NCBI GenBank assembly: GCA_039796575.1
Contig: JBDKJP010000061.1
Span: forward strand, 22,121-86,120
DNA length: 64,000 bases
Reading direction: 5' to 3'
Source of the DNA: UBA668 sp039796575
GTDB lineage: Bacteria; Actinomycetota; Acidimicrobiia; Acidimicrobiales; Ilumatobacteraceae
The position numbers were made by a program, and so were the translations under genes. Shown piece after piece: positions 42,366 to 51,077 of the stretch. The notes under the pieces were generated by a model. That model saw only the letters and a list, made by a program, of their open reading frames with translations. It was not told the origin of the DNA and did no database searches. Numbering within the stretch: the stretch's first letter is position 1; the number at the start of each line of letters is the position of its first letter.

Positions 42366-43901
42366 GTGGTCACGCGAACACGGTGGGCAGTCCTGGTCGC
42401 CGCAGCCCTGGTGCTGTCGGCCTGCCAGCCCAACCGCTTCGTCAGTGGGTGGATCCCCAGCTGGCAGGCGTCGAGCGGTCGCGCCACCGTGCAGAACACC
42501 GACGTGGCCAGCCTCTACATCGAGGTGTCGTTGATGTGGTACGGCACCGCCGCCGACGGCACGCTGCCGCTGGCGGCGTCGAAGTCGAGCCTCGACACCA
42601 CCATCGGCGTGGTGCGTGCGGCCGGCCTGCCCGTGCTCCCCACCATCTTCGACTCGTCGCCGAAGGGCACGATGCGCGCCATCCTCAAGGACCCTGCGCG
42701 CCGAGCCGCGCACGTCAGCCAGATCGTGAACCTCGTGGTGTCGAACAACTACGACGGCATCGACCTCGACTACGAGGTGTTCGCGTTCTCCGACGGCCGC
42801 ACGGCATGGTCGGAGATCGCGCCGAACTGGGTGCTGTTCATCCAGTCGCTGTCGTACGAACTGCACCGCCGCGGCAAGTTGCTGATGGTCACCGTGCCGC
42901 CGGTGTGGACCGATTCCCTCGGCCGCATTCAGGGCTACACGGTGTACGAGCAGGCGAAGATCGCGCCGTACGTCGACCGGTTGCGGCTGATGGTCTACGA
43001 CTGGAGCATCTCGTCGCCGGGGCCGATCTCGCCGAACTACTGGCAGGCATCGGTCATCGCATACAGCAGCAAGGTGGTGCCGCCGAAGAAGTTGCAGCTC
43101 GGCCTACCCGCCTACGGACGCCACTGGACCGACAAGAAGGTGAGCTCCGAGACGTGCCCCGACGGCACGACGGTGAAGACGGTCGACAGCATCACGATGC
43201 GCGAGACCGCGGCGCTCGTCACGGCGAGCAAGGCGACACCCACCCGTCACTCGTCGGGTGAGGTGACGTTGGTGTGGGACGTGAAGGTGACCGGGCCGAC
43301 GAAGCTCGCGCCCACCTACGTGCCCGTCACGCCCACCGTGCCCACGCTGAACGGGTCGGCCACCGCGTCCGCGAACGCCGAACGCATCGGCGTGCCGCGC
43401 ATCGTGACGTGCACCATCCGCCACACCGTCTACGTGCCCGACGGCGCCACCGTGAAGGCCGGCGCCGACCGTGCACTCGCCGCCGGATGGAGCGGCATCA
43501 TCCTGTGGGCCATGGGCTACGAGACGAGCGACGTGTACTCGGCGCTCGGCACGGTGGCGCAGCAGCGTGCAATCGGCACGCCCACCGGCACGCTCGACAC
43601 GCCTGCCCCGTCGACCGGCACGGTGCGCCTCACCGGCGTCGCCTACCACCCCGAGTGGGACCTGCCGGTCGCGGTGCGCATCACCGTCACCCCGCAGGGC
43701 GGTGCCGTGCGTGAAGCCCGCACGGTGGTGGCCAACGCCAACCGCGCCGAACCGGCGGCGGGCCTCGGCCCGTTCCACGGCATCGACACCACGTTCACCC
43801 TGCCGACCGGCACCTACGACCTGTGCGCCACCATCGTCAACTGGGGTGCGGTCCTCGGCCCGTCCATCGGCTGCCGAAGCGTCACCGTCACCACGCCGTA
43901 G
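42366..43901 (+). CDS. Glycoside hydrolase family 18 lipoprotein
   Basis: A 511-residue lipoprotein with lipobox LSAC (Cys20) followed directly by a GH18 barrel. The catalytic motif DGIDLDYE occupies residues 130-137, so Asp135 and the proton donor Glu137 are in place; LMVYDWSISSPGP and GLPAYGRHW match barrel strands of the spore-germination/chitinase-like group. A ~100-residue C-terminal beta domain follows. Substrate could be chitin or peptidoglycan. The GTG start has a leaderless -10 box. Confidence 0.88.
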   Translation: MVTRTRWAVLVAAALVLSACQPNRFVSGWIPSWQASSGRATVQNTDVASLYIEVSLMWYGTAADGTLPLAASKSSLDTTIGVVRAAGLPVLPTIFDSSPKGTMRAILKDPARRAAHVSQIVNLVVSNNYDGIDLDYEVFAFSDGRTAWSEIAPNWVLFIQSLSYELHRRGKLLMVTVPPVWTDSLGRIQGYTVYEQAKIAPYVDRLRLMVYDWSISSPGPISPNYWQASVIAYSSKVVPPKKLQLGLPAYGRHWTDKKVSSETCPDGTTVKTVDSITMRETAALVTASKATPTRHSSGEVTLVWDVKVTGPTKLAPTYVPVTPTVPTLNGSATASANAERIGVPRIVTCTIRHTVYVPDGATVKAGADRALAAGWSGIILWAMGYETSDVYSALGTVAQQRAIGTPTGTLDTPAPSTGTVRLTGVAYHPEWDLPVAVRITVTPQGGAVREARTVVANANRAEPAAGLGPFHGIDTTFTLPTGTYDLCATIVNWGAVLGPSIGCRSVTVTTP

Positions 43902-43918
43902 TCGTCGCCGGCCAGGGG

Positions 43919-45148
43919 TCAGGCCGCGGCAAGGCGCGCGCTGCGTTCGGCGCGCGCCTCGGGCACCAGCACCAGTGACGCCGCCACCATCAGCGCGGCG
44001 GCGATGAGCGCCACCGCGGTGAGCGACACCCGGCCGAGCACGATGAAGCCGACGATCGGCGCCGACACGGCACGGATGCCGGTGAAGAACGTGTGCAGGC
44101 CCATGTAGTCGGCCGTGCGACCGGCCGGCGCGAACTTGGTGACCCACAGGCTCCACATCAGGTCACCGCCCGCGCTGCCGATGCCCAGCACCACGGCGCC
44201 GAACAGCAGACCGGCCGTGCTGGTACCGGTGAAGAACGCCGCAACGTACACGGCGAACAGCACGTTCACCATGATGCGCGACGCGAAGAAGCTGAGGCGG
44301 TCGAAGATCCAGCCGAACAGCGGCATCGACAGCAGCCGCACGATCGACGGCACCACCACCGTGATGACCGCGATCTTCGCGGTGCTGGCGACGATGCCGT
44401 ACTCGGGGTTGGCGAGGTACTCGACGCGCAGCGGCAGCAGCATCAGGTTGCCGAAACCCATCAGCATCCACGCCGTGAGCGTCAACTTCAGGCGGCGGTC
44501 CTCGGCGAGGAGGTGGAAGTGCGGCAGGAACGAGCGCGTCTCGCCGGCCACCTTCGGCAACGGTTCGCTGGGCACCTGCAGGTGCAGCACACCCAACACG
44601 GCGCTGGCGAGCGCGCCCGCACCGATGACCACCCACCACTGGTCGGGGTTCGCACTCAGGAAAGCACCCATGCCCAGGCCGACGACGGCCGACACGAGCA
44701 CCTTCAGCGACATGCCCCAGCCGACGCGACGGCCGAGCTCACGCGGTGGGAAGTTGCGCTCGTAGCAGACCGTCACCAACGGGTACATGCCGTTGAGCAT
44801 CGCGATGCCGATGATGCTGCCGACGGCGTACATCGGCAGCGCGTCGGTCATCGCGGCGAGGAAGCCGAGCGTGCCCACCACCGACAGGAGGGCGACGGGC
44901 ACCATCACCGGTCGACCCCACCGACGGGCCACCGAGGTGACGAACGGGGTGAGCAACAGCCCCACGCCGTTGGCCGCGGCGATGCTGCCCTTCACCAATC
45001 CGGGCGCATCGAAGTGCTTGAGCGCGATGGTCACCAGCAGCGATGTCTCGAGCGGCATCAGCACGCCGAGCGGCACCGACCGGGCGAGGTCGACGATCTG
45101 GGCGCGACGCACCACTCGGGGGTCGTCGCTCGCTGCCATCGCCGCCAT
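43919..45148 (-). CDS. Major facilitator superfamily transporter
   Basis: A 409-residue membrane protein with about 12 hydrophobic segments and an MFS-like loop (RRWGRPVMVP) after segment two. The substrate is unknown. An ATG three codons in is an alternative start. Converges with the GH18 gene and is divergent from the thiolase gene. Confidence 0.85.
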   Translation of the reverse strand: MAAMAASDDPRVVRRAQIVDLARSVPLGVLMPLETSLLVTIALKHFDAPGLVKGSIAAANGVGLLLTPFVTSVARRWGRPVMVPVALLSVVGTLGFLAAMTDALPMYAVGSIIGIAMLNGMYPLVTVCYERNFPPRELGRRVGWGMSLKVLVSAVVGLGMGAFLSANPDQWWVVIGAGALASAVLGVLHLQVPSEPLPKVAGETRSFLPHFHLLAEDRRLKLTLTAWMLMGFGNLMLLPLRVEYLANPEYGIVASTAKIAVITVVVPSIVRLLSMPLFGWIFDRLSFFASRIMVNVLFAVYVAAFFTGTSTAGLLFGAVVLGIGSAGGDLMWSLWVTKFAPAGRTADYMGLHTFFTGIRAVSAPIVGFIVLGRVSLTAVALIAAALMVAASLVLVPEARAERSARLAAA

Positions 45149-45248
45149 TCTTCCGCATTACCGTCGGGTAACCCGATCTGAATACGCTGCGGTCCGGAGC
45201 CGCAGCCCGTCGGGCGTCGCGTCGTCGCATCCACCCGGGAGGTCCCTC

Positions 45249-46430
45249 ATGTCTGGTTCGTACATCGTCGCCGGAGCCCGCACGCCCATCGGCAAGATGA
45301 GCGGCGCGCTCGCCTCGTTCTCGGCCGCCGACCTCGGTGGCTTCGCCATCAAGGCCGCGCTCGAGCGCGCCGGCGTGTCGCCCGAAGAGGTCGAGCACGT
45401 CATCATGGGCCAGGTGCTGATGGCCGGTCAGGGCCAGGTGCCGTCGCGGCAGGCCGCCTCGAAGGGTGGCATCCCGATGAACGTGCCGAGCGTGAACATC
45501 AACAAGGTGTGCCTCAGCGGCCTCAACGCCATCTACCTCGGCAACCAGATGATCATGGCCGGTGAGGCCGACATCGTGGTGGCCGGCGGCATGGAGAGCA
45601 TGACCAACGCGCCGTACATCGCGGCCGGCGCCCGCGGCGGCTTCCGCTATGGCAACACCGAGCTCGCCGATGCCATCGTGAAGGACGGCCTGTGGTGCGC
45701 GTTCGACGCCTGCCTCATGGGCCTCGGCACCGAGCGCTACGCCGGCGGTGGCATCACCCGCGAGCAGCAGGACGACCTGGCCATGAAGAGCAACGTGCGC
45801 GCCGCGGCCGCCATCGCCGCCGGCCGCCTGGCCGACGAGATCGTGCCGGTGAGCATCCCGCAGCGCAAGGGCGACCCGAAGATCGTCGACACCGACGAGG
45901 GCGTGCGCGCCGACACCACCATGGAGAGCCTCGGCGGCCTGAAGCCGGCGTTCGACAAGGAGGGCACCATCACGGCGGCCAACGCGTCGCAGATCAGCGA
46001 CGGCGGTTCGGCCGTGGTGCTGATGAGCGAGAAGGCCGTCAACGCCCGCGGTGTCACCCCGCTCGGCCAGTTCGTCAGCTACGGCATGGTGGCCGGCCCC
46101 GACAGCGCCTCGCTGCTGCAGCAGCCGAGCCGGGCGATCAACGCCGCGCTCGCCCGCGCCGGCAAGACCGTGGCCGACGTCGACCTGTTCGAGATCAACG
46201 AGGCGTTCGCCGCGGTGGGCATCGCCTCGATGGCCGACCTCGGCATCAGCGACGAGATCGTCAACGTCAACGGTGGCGCCATCGCCCTCGGTCACCCGAT
46301 CGGCATGAGCGGCAACCGTCTGGCCCTCACCCTGCTGCACGAGCTCCGTCGCCGCGGTGGCGGCCTCGGCGCGGCCGCCCTGTGCGGCGGCGGCGGCCAG
46401 GGTGACGCCATCCTGCTGCGCACCGTCTGA
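45249..46430 (+). CDS. Acetyl-CoA C-acetyltransferase (thiolase)
   Basis: A 393-residue degradative/biosynthetic thiolase that condenses two acetyl-CoA or cleaves acetoacetyl-CoA. Nucleophile Cys88 lies in VCLSGLNAI, the His is in GGAIALGHPIGMSG and the second Cys in ALCGGGGQG. Together with ccr it could feed the ethylmalonyl-CoA route. GGGAGG nine bases before the ATG fixes the start. Confidence 0.93.
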   Translation: MSGSYIVAGARTPIGKMSGALASFSAADLGGFAIKAALERAGVSPEEVEHVIMGQVLMAGQGQVPSRQAASKGGIPMNVPSVNINKVCLSGLNAIYLGNQMIMAGEADIVVAGGMESMTNAPYIAAGARGGFRYGNTELADAIVKDGLWCAFDACLMGLGTERYAGGGITREQQDDLAMKSNVRAAAAIAAGRLADEIVPVSIPQRKGDPKIVDTDEGVRADTTMESLGGLKPAFDKEGTITAANASQISDGGSAVVLMSEKAVNARGVTPLGQFVSYGMVAGPDSASLLQQPSRAINAALARAGKTVADVDLFEINEAFAAVGIASMADLGISDEIVNVNGGAIALGHPIGMSGNRLALTLLHELRRRGGGLGAAALCGGGGQGDAILLRTV

Positions 46431-46463
46431 CGCGTCGTCGACGCAACCTCGGCACTCGCTGCG

Positions 46464-46538
46464 TTCTGGGCGTGTTCCGCCCCGGTTTCCGGGACGGAAC
46501 ACGCCCAGAACCACTTTTGGGATGATCCACGCCCAGAA
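46464..46538 (-). repeat. Dispersed 74-75 bp intergenic repeat, copy D
   Basis: Inverted like copy C. It has a near-perfect outer hairpin: TTCTGGGCGTGTTCCG pairs with CGGAACACGCCCAGAA around the inner CCCGG-TTT-CCGGG, followed by a diverged half (GGATGATCCACGCCCAGAA). Confidence 0.88.
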
Positions 46539-46589
46539 ACCAACGCGCTGAGCAGGGGGTTCGCCGCGCGAAGTGATGATCGGGTCGAG

Positions 46590-46600
46590 ATTGTGACAAT
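46590..46600. promoter_or_regulatory. Candidate operator next to small-RNA promoter
   Basis: ATTGTGACAAT is a perfect inverted repeat (ATTGT/ACAAT) two bases upstream of the -35 box; a further CACAAT overlaps the -35 box, making a second half-site. Confidence 0.45.
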
Positions 46601-46602
46601 GC

Positions 46603-46631
46603 TTGACACAATCGGGCTGCAGTCGTAATGT
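46603..46631 (+). promoter_or_regulatory. Consensus sigma-70 promoter
   Basis: TTGACA (46603-46608), a 17-base spacer and TAATGT (46626-46631). This is the best -35/-10 match in the window. A start is expected near 46638. Confidence 0.8.
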
Positions 46632-46637
46632 AACCGC

Positions 46638-46758
46638 AACAAACACGGACGTACGGCGATTCACCGCCACGCGGACGTGCACGATCTGAGGTACCGCTTC
46701 TGGAGCTGGCCCGTCCGCCCGCTACCAGGTCCAGGGGCGGTACCTCAGCCCATTTTTC
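46638..46758 (+). ncRNA. Candidate small RNA of about 120 nt
   Basis: The region is bounded by a consensus promoter upstream and a long hairpin with T-run at its end. It contains a small GGCG-attca-CGCC hairpin and the terminal hairpin with a C-rich loop (CCCGTCCGCCCG). No ORF with a ribosome site is present. It is not SRP RNA (no GGAAGCAGC) and I cannot assign it to a known class. Confidence 0.55.
46686..46757 (+). terminator. Long two-step hairpin and T-run ending the small RNA
   Basis: Outer 12-bp perfect stem CTGAGGTACCGC/GCGGTACCTCAG (46686-46697 with 46737-46748), inner stem CTGGAGCTGG/CCAGGTCCAG with one mismatch, then CCCATTTTT. Confidence 0.8.
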
Positions 46759-46772
46759 GGGTCGGTGCCGGG

Positions 46773-47381
46773 TCAGGCGTTGACGTCGCGACGGCCCTCG
46801 AGCGCTCGGCCGAGCGTGAGTTCGTCGGCGTACTCGAGGTCGCCGCCCACGGGCAGGCCGCTGGCGATGCGGGTGACGCGCACCCCGAACGGCTTCATCA
46901 TCCGTGCGATGTACATCGCGGTGACCTCGCCCTCGGTGTTCGGGTTCGTGCAGAGGATGACCTCCTGCACGTCCTCCGGCTCGATGCGCGCGAACAGCTC
47001 CTTCATCTTCAACTGCTCGGGCCCGATGCCCTCGAGCGGGCTCATTGCCCCGAGCAGCACGTGGTACCGGCCCTTGAACTCGCCGGTCTTCTCGATGGCG
47101 ACGATGTCGCGCGACTCCTCCACCACGCACAGCACCGTCGAGTCGCGGCGTTCGTCGAGGCAGATGGGGCACAGCTCGCCCTCGGCCACGTTCCAGCAGC
47201 GGCTGCAGAACCGCACCTTCGCCTTCGCCTCGGTGATGGCGATGGCCAACCGGGCGACGTCGTCGTTGGGCAGCTTCAGCAGATGGAAGGCGATGCGCTG
47301 CGCCGACTTCGGGCCGATGCCGGGCAGCCGGCCGAGCTCGTCGATGAGTGCCTGGACGGGTTGGGTGTAGACGGCGGCCAT
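46773..47381 (-). CDS. recR: Recombination protein RecR
   Basis: A 202-residue RecR, which with RecO and RecF loads RecA at gaps. The N-terminal helix-hairpin-helix has LGRLPGIGPKSAQRIAFHLL, the zinc finger CSRCWNVAEGELCPIC follows, and the Toprim domain contains VVEESRDIVAIEKTGEFKGRYHVL and TNPNTEGEVTAMYI. It starts four bases after dnaX ends, without the ybaB/ebfC gene that often separates the two. Confidence 0.96.
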   Translation of the reverse strand: MAAVYTQPVQALIDELGRLPGIGPKSAQRIAFHLLKLPNDDVARLAIAITEAKAKVRFCSRCWNVAEGELCPICLDERRDSTVLCVVEESRDIVAIEKTGEFKGRYHVLLGAMSPLEGIGPEQLKMKELFARIEPEDVQEVILCTNPNTEGEVTAMYIARMMKPFGVRVTRIASGLPVGGDLEYADELTLGRALEGRRDVNA

Positions 47382-47385
47382 CGGG

Positions 47386-49179
47386 TCACTCGTCGATGAC
47401 CTGCGAGCCAGGGAAGGCCTGCAGCAGTCGGTCGGTGGGGGTCTGCACGGTCTCGGGTGGCGCGTCGACGAGGTCGGTGAGGTCGACCTCCTCGTCGGGC
47501 GGCGGCGGTGGTGCCTCGGCGCGCGACGGTGCCGACGAGCCCGGGTCGTCGAGGTCGGTGTCGGCACTGCCGTCGACCACGAGCAGCACCGGCACGACGC
47601 CGCCGAGCACGTTGCGCATCGCGGCCTCGACATCGGGGAGCTGCTGCTGGCACTTCGCACGCGTCGGCTCGTTGGGGGCGGCGATGACCACCGCACCGTC
47701 GCGGGCGCCGAGCAACTTGGTGGTGGCGAACATCGCCTTGGTGAGCGCCTTCAACGACGGGGTGATGTCGGTGGCCCACACCGCGGCCGCGTGGTCGGCC
47801 GACACACCACCCGCGGCAGCGGGGGCGGGGGCAGCGGCCGCAGGGGCGGGCGCCGGTGCTGCCGGACGCTCGGGCGCGGCGGCCGGTTCGGCGGGCGCGG
47901 CCACGGGTGCCGGGGCAGGAGCAGGCGCAGGGGCCGGTGCCGGGGTGGGCGCGGGCGCCGCAGCTGCAGCCGCAGGGGCCGCGGGGGCCGCCGCCGGACG
48001 GGCACGACCGCCGAGTGCCGCACGACCGGTGGCCGGGTCGACCGGCACGGGACGCGGGATGGGCGCCGTGACGTCGCGCGTGGCGGTCTGCTGCTCGAGC
48101 CGTTCGATGCGGTCGAGCAGCACCGACAGGTCGACGCTGGCCGCCTCGTGGGTGAGCTGCACCAGGGCCACCTCGAGCAGCAGGCGCGGGTCGGGCGCGT
48201 GGCGCATCTCGACCAACATCTCGCCCAGCCGCTCCATGGCGCGCACGATGGCCGCGGCGCCCATCCGCTGCGCGAGGTCGCTGACCTCGGCGGCGCGCTG
48301 GGTGGGCAGCTGCACCAGCTCGGGTGCCATGAGCGACAGGAAGCAGTCGCGCAGGTGGCGGACGATGTCGTCGGTGAGCGTGCGCGGGTCGCGGCCCTGC
48401 TGCACGGCGTGCGCCACAACGGTGAGGGCGCGGCCCGGGTCGTGCTCGATGAACGCCTCGATGAACTCGTCGAGCGGGGTGGTCTCGATGGCCACGCCAC
48501 CGCTGGCCGACACCAGCTCGAGCGCCGACACGGTGTCGCGCGCCGAGCCGCCACCCTGGCGGAGCACCGACTGCAGCGCGCCGTCGTCGAGCTCGATGCC
48601 CGCGTCGGCGGCGAGCCAGCGGATGTGGTCCTCCATGACGTCCATGGGCAGGAGGTGGAACTGGAGGTGCTGGGTGCGGCTGCGGATGGTGTCGGACACC
48701 TTCTGCGGATCGGTGGTGGCCAGCACGAACACGACGTGCGGCGGCGGCTCCTCGAGGGTCTTCAGCAGCGCGGCCTCGGCGGCCTTCGACAGCATGTGCA
48801 CCTCGTCGAGGATGTACACCTTGTGGCGGCCGGGGGTGCCGAGCGACGCCTTCTCGATGAGGTCGCGCATCGCGTCGACGCCGTTGTTGCTGGCCGCGTC
48901 GAGCTCGTGCACGTCGTAACTGGTGCCGCGCTCGACCGCGAGGCACGAATCGCACTCGCAGCACGGCTCGCCGTCGACCGGGCGTTCGCAGTTGAGCACC
49001 TTGGCCAGGATGCGCGCCGACGTGGTCTTGCCCGTGCCACGCGGGCCGGAGAACAGGTAGGCCTGGCCTTCGCGGTGGTTGATGACGGCGTTGCGCAGGG
49101 CGCGCACGACGTGCTCCTGGCCCTTCACCTCACTGAAGCGGCGGGGTCGGTAGCGGCGGTAGAGCGACTGCGTGGCCAT
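47386..49179 (-). CDS. dnaX: DNA polymerase III gamma/tau subunit
   Basis: A 597-residue clamp-loader ATPase. Walker A GPRGTGKTTSARILAK near residue 40, the zinc module CERPVDGEPCCECDSC, Walker B VYILDEVHMLSKAA, sensor LATTDPQKV and LRQGGGSARDTVS are present; a long Ala/Pro-rich linker (about 395-475) leads to a C-terminal domain that may contact polymerase alpha. A leaderless -10 box precedes the ATG. Transcribed with recR. Confidence 0.96.
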   Translation of the reverse strand: MATQSLYRRYRPRRFSEVKGQEHVVRALRNAVINHREGQAYLFSGPRGTGKTTSARILAKVLNCERPVDGEPCCECDSCLAVERGTSYDVHELDAASNNGVDAMRDLIEKASLGTPGRHKVYILDEVHMLSKAAEAALLKTLEEPPPHVVFVLATTDPQKVSDTIRSRTQHLQFHLLPMDVMEDHIRWLAADAGIELDDGALQSVLRQGGGSARDTVSALELVSASGGVAIETTPLDEFIEAFIEHDPGRALTVVAHAVQQGRDPRTLTDDIVRHLRDCFLSLMAPELVQLPTQRAAEVSDLAQRMGAAAIVRAMERLGEMLVEMRHAPDPRLLLEVALVQLTHEAASVDLSVLLDRIERLEQQTATRDVTAPIPRPVPVDPATGRAALGGRARPAAAPAAPAAAAAAPAPTPAPAPAPAPAPAPVAAPAEPAAAPERPAAPAPAPAAAAPAPAAAGGVSADHAAAVWATDITPSLKALTKAMFATTKLLGARDGAVVIAAPNEPTRAKCQQQLPDVEAAMRNVLGGVVPVLLVVDGSADTDLDDPGSSAPSRAEAPPPPPDEEVDLTDLVDAPPETVQTPTDRLLQAFPGSQVIDE

Positions 49180-49186
49180 CGCTGCG

Positions 49187-49192
49187 ACTCTA
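49187..49192 (-). promoter_or_regulatory. Leaderless -10 box for dnaX
   Basis: On the minus strand TAGAGT ends 7 bases before the ATG at 49179. Confidence 0.5.
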
Positions 49193-49274
49193 CCCAGGGG
49201 GTGCGACACGACCGGCACGAGCAGGGGCTGGTCCCCCCTGACCCGGTCGAGGTGGCTAGCGTTGGGTCACCTTG

Positions 49275-51077
49275 ATGAATTCGACCCGGACGACCCCCCG
49301 CTCTGCGCTCCGTTGGTGCCTCGCGCTGCTCACCACAGCACTGGTCACCGGCGCATGGGCGTCCCCGGTGTCGGCCGTCGACAACACGCTCACCAGCAGC
49401 ACGCCGAGCGCCGACGCCACGGTCGACGTGTCGCCCGCCGCCCTCACGCTGGTGTTCGCCCAGCCGGTCGGCCCCAGCCCGCAGGTCACCATGACCTGCG
49501 GCGACCCGGGCGTGCCCCAGTCGGTCTCCGACGCGGTGCCCCTGGCCGACCAGGTCACGGTCTCGGTCACCATCACCTCGCCCGCACCGAAGGGCGTGTG
49601 CAACGTGAGCTGGCGGGTCACCGACACGAACCTGCAGCCCGCGGGCAGCGGTAGCTTCTCGTTCACCATCGTGAACGACACGGTCATCACCACGTCGCCG
49701 GCCACCACCACCACCGTGGCGGGCACGGGCTCCACCGTCGCCGGGGCCACCACCACCACGGTCGCCACCACCGTCCCCGACTCGGTCGACGGCGAGAGCG
49801 GCACCGAGTCCGCCAGCAGCGCCGGCCCGCTCGGCCTGTTCCGCCTCATCAGCATGCTCGGCCTCGCGATGCTGTTCGGCGCGCTGGTCGTCATCGCGGT
49901 GGCGTGGCCCGAGGGTGTGGAGTACATCCTCACGGTGCGCTACCTGCGCACGGCGTGGGGCATCGCGCTGGTGGGCACCTACCTGAACGTGGCAGCGCTG
50001 GCCGCCGACCAGTCGGGCGACGGGCTGGGTTCCACCCTCATCCCCACCAGTTGGGGCGACCTGCTCGACACCACCTCCGGCAAGGCCGCGCTGCTGCGCC
50101 TGCTGCTGGTGGCCGGCGCGGCCTACGTGGTGATGCGCCCCGAGCGGGCGATCGACACCACCACCCAGGTGATGGCACTCGGTCCCGCCGGTCTCGCCGT
50201 GGTCACGCTGGCGTTCAGCCGCGACGAGTTCGGCCTCATCGAATGGGCCGCGGGCGCGGTGCACGGCGTCGCGATGGCGGTGTGGCTGGGCGGCCTGCTG
50301 CTGCTCACCCGTGTCGTGCTGGCCGGTCCCGGCGACGAAGATCTCGTGCACGCGGTGCGTGGGTTCGCACGCCTCGCCACGCCGGCGCTGTGGGCGACGG
50401 TCGTCACCGGTGCCATCCTGCTGTTCCGCCTCGATCGTGGCGAGCTCGGCAGCAGCCACGGCCTGGTGCTGATCGTGAAGACGCTGATGGTGTCGGTGAT
50501 GGTGTTCGTCGGCGTGGCCGCGCGGCAGTTCATCACCCAACGCGTCAGCCGCAGCGACGTGATGACCGCGCCGTTGGCCACACGACTGCGGCGTGCGCTC
50601 GGCATCGAGGCGCTCATCGGCATCGTGGTGCTCGCGCTCACGTCGTGGTTGCTCGCGCTGTCGCCGCCAGGTCTGGCCGCGAGCAACGAGTCGAACCTGC
50701 AGTTGCAGCCGCCGCACACGTTCCAGAACGCCGCGATGAACGCCGACGTGCGCGTCGCGTTCACCGAGCGGTTCGGCACCAACGACGTCCGCATCGAGGT
50801 CGTCACACCCACCACCGGGCTGGGTGCGTTGACGGTGGAGTTCCTGCCGCCGGCCGGTTCTCCCGCGCCGGGCATGATCATCAGCCCCATCCCGCTCACC
50901 GGCGCCGGCGTGGCCGAGCTCGAGCAGAGCGACGGGTTCACGCTCAATGCGGTGGGCACCTGGACCGTGGTGGTGAAGATCGACGGCGTCGAGGTGCAGC
51001 GCAACGACGTCTACGTCGGCGAGGACGTGCCCTCGTCGACGTCGAGCACCACCACCACGCTCGCCACGAGCGGCTGA
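49275..51077 (+). CDS. CopC/CopD (YcnJ-like) copper-transport-type fusion protein
   Basis: A 600-residue fusion: signal peptide (1-34), CopC-like beta domain (about 36-130, STPSADATVDVSPAALTLVFAQPV), a Thr-rich linker, a CopD-like eight-helix membrane domain (about 180-470) and a C-terminal YtkA-like beta domain with GTWTVVVKIDG. CopC normally binds Cu(II) through a His right after signal cleavage (AHAH-type); here the mature end reads VDNTLTSS with no His, so that site looks lost. A TTG one codon upstream (49272) is an alternative start. Divergent from dnaX. Confidence 0.82.
   Translation: MNSTRTTPRSALRWCLALLTTALVTGAWASPVSAVDNTLTSSTPSADATVDVSPAALTLVFAQPVGPSPQVTMTCGDPGVPQSVSDAVPLADQVTVSVTITSPAPKGVCNVSWRVTDTNLQPAGSGSFSFTIVNDTVITTSPATTTTVAGTGSTVAGATTTTVATTVPDSVDGESGTESASSAGPLGLFRLISMLGLAMLFGALVVIAVAWPEGVEYILTVRYLRTAWGIALVGTYLNVAALAADQSGDGLGSTLIPTSWGDLLDTTSGKAALLRLLLVAGAAYVVMRPERAIDTTTQVMALGPAGLAVVTLAFSRDEFGLIEWAAGAVHGVAMAVWLGGLLLLTRVVLAGPGDEDLVHAVRGFARLATPALWATVVTGAILLFRLDRGELGSSHGLVLIVKTLMVSVMVFVGVAARQFITQRVSRSDVMTAPLATRLRRALGIEALIGIVVLALTSWLLALSPPGLAASNESNLQLQPPHTFQNAAMNADVRVAFTERFGTNDVRIEVVTPTTGLGALTVEFLPPAGSPAPGMIISPIPLTGAGVAELEQSDGFTLNAVGTWTVVVKIDGVEVQRNDVYVGEDVPSSTSSTTTTLATSG

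Larger units (their letters stand above)
46431..46772. other. 342-base gene-free stretch with repeat, promoter and small RNA
   Basis: No protein gene is visible between the thiolase and recR stops. The stretch holds repeat copy D, an ATTGTGACAAT palindrome, a consensus sigma-70 promoter and a hairpin terminator, annotated separately. Confidence 0.8.

Noticed and set aside
46686..46748. SRP 4.5S RNA next to dnaX/recR
   Set aside because: The location is right but the conserved GGAAGCAGC apical motif is absent, and the hairpin is only ~60 bases.
46638..46758. 6C RNA (two C-rich hairpin loops)
   Set aside because: Only one C-rich loop is visible; a second stem with a run of six C was not found.
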